From Shewanella sp. KX20019 (GTDB taxonomy: Bacteria; Pseudomonadota; Gammaproteobacteria; Enterobacterales; Shewanellaceae), in assembly GCF_016757755.1 (NCBI RefSeq), contig NZ_CP068437.1:4402001-4466000 (forward strand): a DNA stretch of 64,000 nucleotides. Reading direction: 5' to 3'. The notes beneath the pieces were generated by a model. The model was not told the origin of the DNA and searched no databases. It saw nothing but the letters and a program-made list of their open reading frames with translations. Each line of letters begins with the position of its first letter. The stretch's first letter is position 1. Of the stretch, positions 61,987 to 64,000 are shown piece after piece. The translations under genes and the position numbers were made by a program.

Positions 61987-62901
61987 TTAGAGTGCATTGA
62001 TTTCCATTGAAGCTTTGAACTGTTCGAGTAATGAACGTTGTTGTTCAGTTAGGTTCTGCGGAGTTTCCACCTTAATTTGCACAAACAAATCACCAGTCGC
62101 TCCCTTACGATCGGTAACTCCTTTACCCTTTATCTTAAACTTACGTCCATGTTGAGTCCCGGCTGGCACTTTAAGCTTAAAGCGCTTATCCAATACGTTG
62201 ACTTCAATCTCACCACCCAGTGCCACCGTCACCATATCGACAGCCTTGGTGTAAATCAGATCATTTTCTTCACGTTCAAGAAACGCATGTTTGCGGGTTG
62301 CGATCGTCAACAATAGATCACCTGCGGCCCCACCATGTACTCCAGCACCACCTTTACCGCTGAAGCGTATTTTCTCACCGTCTTTAATACCAGCAGGGAT
62401 CTTAACCTTTATTTTTTTAGTTTCGCCGTTAACCGGTAGTTCGACAACTTTTTCAGCACCTTGCACCGCATCAACAAAGTCTACAGTGAACACAAAATCC
62501 TTGTCTTGCCCTTTTTGAGTTCGGCTTCGCCCACCCCTTGCTTGAGAAAACATACTTTCAAAATCATTGGCATCAAAGCTTTGATTACCAAAGCCACGTT
62601 CACGCTGGCGAAATCCTGCACCAAACATATCGTTAAATCCGCCTTGGCTATAACGATGTCCATCCTGTCCATTGTTTACAAACGAATCATGACCAAAATC
62701 ATCATATTGCTGGCGCTTGTCAGTATCCGTCAGTACTTCATAGGCTTCTTTAGCATTTTTAAATTTTGTTTCTGACACTGCATCATCAGGATTTTTATCG
62801 GGATGGTACTTCATCGCCAGCTTTTTATAGGCTTTCTTTATCTCTTGATTTGAGGCGGCCTTTGAAACACCTAGCACGCTGTAATAATCTTGTTTAGACA
62901 C
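61987..62901 (-). CDS. DnaJ-like co-chaperone, CbpA type
   Basis: 304 residues. J-domain 1-70 with HPD in 'KYHPDKNPDD', a Gly/Phe-rich linker, and a C-terminal substrate-binding domain ('FTVDFVDAVQGAEKVVELPV', 'GDLLLTIATRKHAFLER', 'KLKVPAGTQHGRKFKIKGKGV'). The zinc-finger repeats of DnaJ are missing, so it is a class II/CbpA-like protein. Stimulates DnaK. Divergent from the PAP2 gene. Confidence 0.88.
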   Translation of the reverse strand: MSKQDYYSVLGVSKAASNQEIKKAYKKLAMKYHPDKNPDDAVSETKFKNAKEAYEVLTDTDKRQQYDDFGHDSFVNNGQDGHRYSQGGFNDMFGAGFRQRERGFGNQSFDANDFESMFSQARGGRSRTQKGQDKDFVFTVDFVDAVQGAEKVVELPVNGETKKIKVKIPAGIKDGEKIRFSGKGGAGVHGGAAGDLLLTIATRKHAFLEREENDLIYTKAVDMVTVALGGEIEVNVLDKRFKLKVPAGTQHGRKFKIKGKGVTDRKGATGDLFVQIKVETPQNLTEQQRSLLEQFKASMEINAL

Positions 62902-63446
62902 GCTAAACCCTCACTAATGTATATCTCAAAAAAAGGGCCATGAGTTCTATCTGTGCCCTAAGGAATAACAAGCTTATGTGTTTATACCCATCCTACTTGA
63001 AGATGCTCGTTTCAGAGGCGTTGTGCCAGTTCAATTCTAGGCGCATTAATGTGGAAATGGGGATATAAGCATAAGTGACTATTTAGTCCAATCTTGCCTT
63101 GTGTACCTATTGTAATGCTATTTCATTTTTTAAACTCGTCATCTACAGTATTCTCTCGAAGATATTTATTGCCAACCACTGTAATCGCTGGCACAAAAGA
63201 TCAAGCCATTCTTGTGGCAGGCCTATTTGGTTTGACTCCGCATTCTCAGGCACAAGCAACATATGCTAGCGATTCATAGTAAGAAGAAAATCAAGACATC
63301 AGTGGCAATTCGCGGCACCTTGCCTTCATTTACGTTCAAGATGATCAGAAAGACACTAGTCATTTCAAATATCCGCTAGCACGATGACATTTCCTTCACT
63401 CGCCAAACAATAGAATAACTTCGAATCAATTCAACAAGAGAAAGCT
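62902..63446. other. Spacer with interspersed repeat
   Basis: 545 bases. Repeat at 62983-63019; the rest AT-rich. An open frame at 63094-63279 (61 codons) lacks a ribosome binding site and family resemblance and is not called. Promoters for the DnaJ-like and PAP2 genes are expected here. Confidence 0.55.
62983..63019 (+). repeat. Interspersed short repeat, copy 2
   Basis: 37-base core TATACCCATCCTACTTGAAG...TTCAGAGGC, three mismatches to 33622-33658. The terminal inverted half GGGTATA of copy 1 is not clear here. Confidence 0.6.
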
Positions 63447-64000
63447 ATGACTAAACTCGATCTGGCCTTTACCCAACAAAAATTCAGCAAAACGACTCAA
63501 CACTCCTCCCCATCTCCCCAGCATGACACCAGCTTTATGTGGGGGTTGCTTCTACTAGTAAGTGCACTGCTACTGTTGATGAAAGAGAGTGTTAACAGCG
63601 CTTATTTCTTTAAGATTAATCAAACTGGTCAGCATTTCAGTCCGGAGCTTTTAGCAAGCATTACCGACATGGGTAATGGAGTTGTCACCGGTAGTATTCT
63701 CGTCATGATACTCTGCTTTAAACCAGCATGGATCTTACGCGTACTATTGGCAGCTGCTATCTGTCTTGTCATGACTCACCTACTAAAAAATTATTTCGAC
63801 GCCCCACGTCCAGCAGCCTTATTAGAACAGTTCAATATTATTGGGGATGCTCGCCATAGTAAGAGTTTCCCGTCTGGCCATACCGCAACTATCTTCCTAC
63901 TCGCAGGTACTGCCTTTTTATCATCAAAGCGACTGTTGAGCCGAATATTTTTTGTCTCTCTGGCTATTACAGTTGGAGCATCCCGAATAGCTGTTGGCGC
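63447..64000 (+). CDS. PAP2-superfamily phosphatase, N-terminal part
   Basis: Open at the right edge; 184 codons visible. Three or four membrane helices. The PAP2 active-site motifs are present in order: 'KNYFDAPRP' (K-x6-RP), 'FPSGHT' and 'SRIAVGA' (cut by the window end before the final His). Such enzymes dephosphorylate undecaprenyl pyrophosphate or phosphatidic acid. Start ATG at 63447 after a short AAGAGAAAG. The rest lies outside the window. Confidence 0.85.
   Translation, partial: MTKLDLAFTQQKFSKTTQHSSPSPQHDTSFMWGLLLLVSALLLLMKESVNSAYFFKINQTGQHFSPELLASITDMGNGVVTGSILVMILCFKPAWILRVLLAAAICLVMTHLLKNYFDAPRPAALLEQFNIIGDARHSKSFPSGHTATIFLLAGTAFLSSKRLLSRIFFVSLAITVGASRIAVG

Noticed and set aside
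63094..63279. 61-codon open frame before the PAP2 gene
   Set aside because: No start signal, no recognisable domain, and the spacer composition is non-coding-like.

Overview
The window looks like chromosomal DNA of a marine gammaproteobacterium, most likely Shewanella or a close relative. This rests on the gene families seen (a DUF2999 protein, a CCGSCS-motif peptide, a YiaW/YiaV-type pair, a pentaheme NrfA, many c-di-GMP enzymes), the moderate G+C, and clear AAGGAG-type ribosome binding sites. No rRNA, tRNA, CRISPR array, integrase or transposase gene was seen. The window opens inside an mgtE-like gene and closes inside a PAP2 phosphatase gene.

Layout. 0-5.6 kb: end of mgtE, a ModA-like binding protein, an OmpA-like lipoprotein, a cell-surface lipoprotein and an FG-GAP/VCBS repeat protein. 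5.7-8.6 kb: a Gtr-type glycosylation operon (flippase, ArnT-like transferase, polyprenyl-phosphate glycosyltransferase), divergent from a two-component pair at 8.8-10.8 kb. 11-15 kb: GAF protein, lipase-like hydrolase, RlmI-like methyltransferase, MFS transporter.

15.3-31 kb is the accessory core. Four tightly packed genes (15363-19207) encode a VioB-type ferritin-like protein, a 216-residue cysteine-rich protein whose first twelve cysteines fall in CX5C steps, a DUF692/MNIO oxidase and a DUF2063 partner. This is the architecture of a bufferin-like RiPP system, but with an unusually large precursor that lacks a signal peptide. Four more genes follow 113 bases later (19320-24063): a small exported protein, a second VioB-type ferritin-like protein, a LodA-like (CTQ quinoprotein) amino-acid oxidase and its LodB-like flavoprotein. 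Next come a 1089-residue CadC-like/STAND/TPR regulator of mosaic base composition, three DP-EP-type proteins (two of them a tandem duplication) and a PAS-GGDEF diguanylate cyclase. An 18-base motif is shared between the leaders of the first ferritin-like gene and the diguanylate cyclase gene, so the whole stretch may be one regulated island. By analogy with VioA/VioB, an amino-acid oxidase next to VioB-like proteins may make or use a reactive imine or hydrogen peroxide. That is inference.

31-45.7 kb is mostly housekeeping: cyclophilin, cysteine synthase-like enzyme, S41 peptidase with a small lipoprotein, YiaW/YiaV-like efflux pair, transglutaminase-like membrane protein, ArsR/thioredoxin/ArsP-like operon, and a divergent MarR/EamA pair with a palindromic operator. 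46.5-50 kb: a lipoprotein form of NrfA nitrite reductase with NarP-like heptamers upstream, then a VOC/GyrI-like/WYL group. 50.4-55 kb is a second accessory patch: a monoheme cytochrome-like exported protein, an unannotated 52-residue cationic peptide, an amidohydrolase with a Cys/His-rich N-terminus, and a CCGSCS peptide. 55.3-64 kb: a GGDEF-EAL protein with a degenerate zinc-binding tail, an outer-membrane barrel with its partner, a DnaJ-like protein and the PAP2 fragment.
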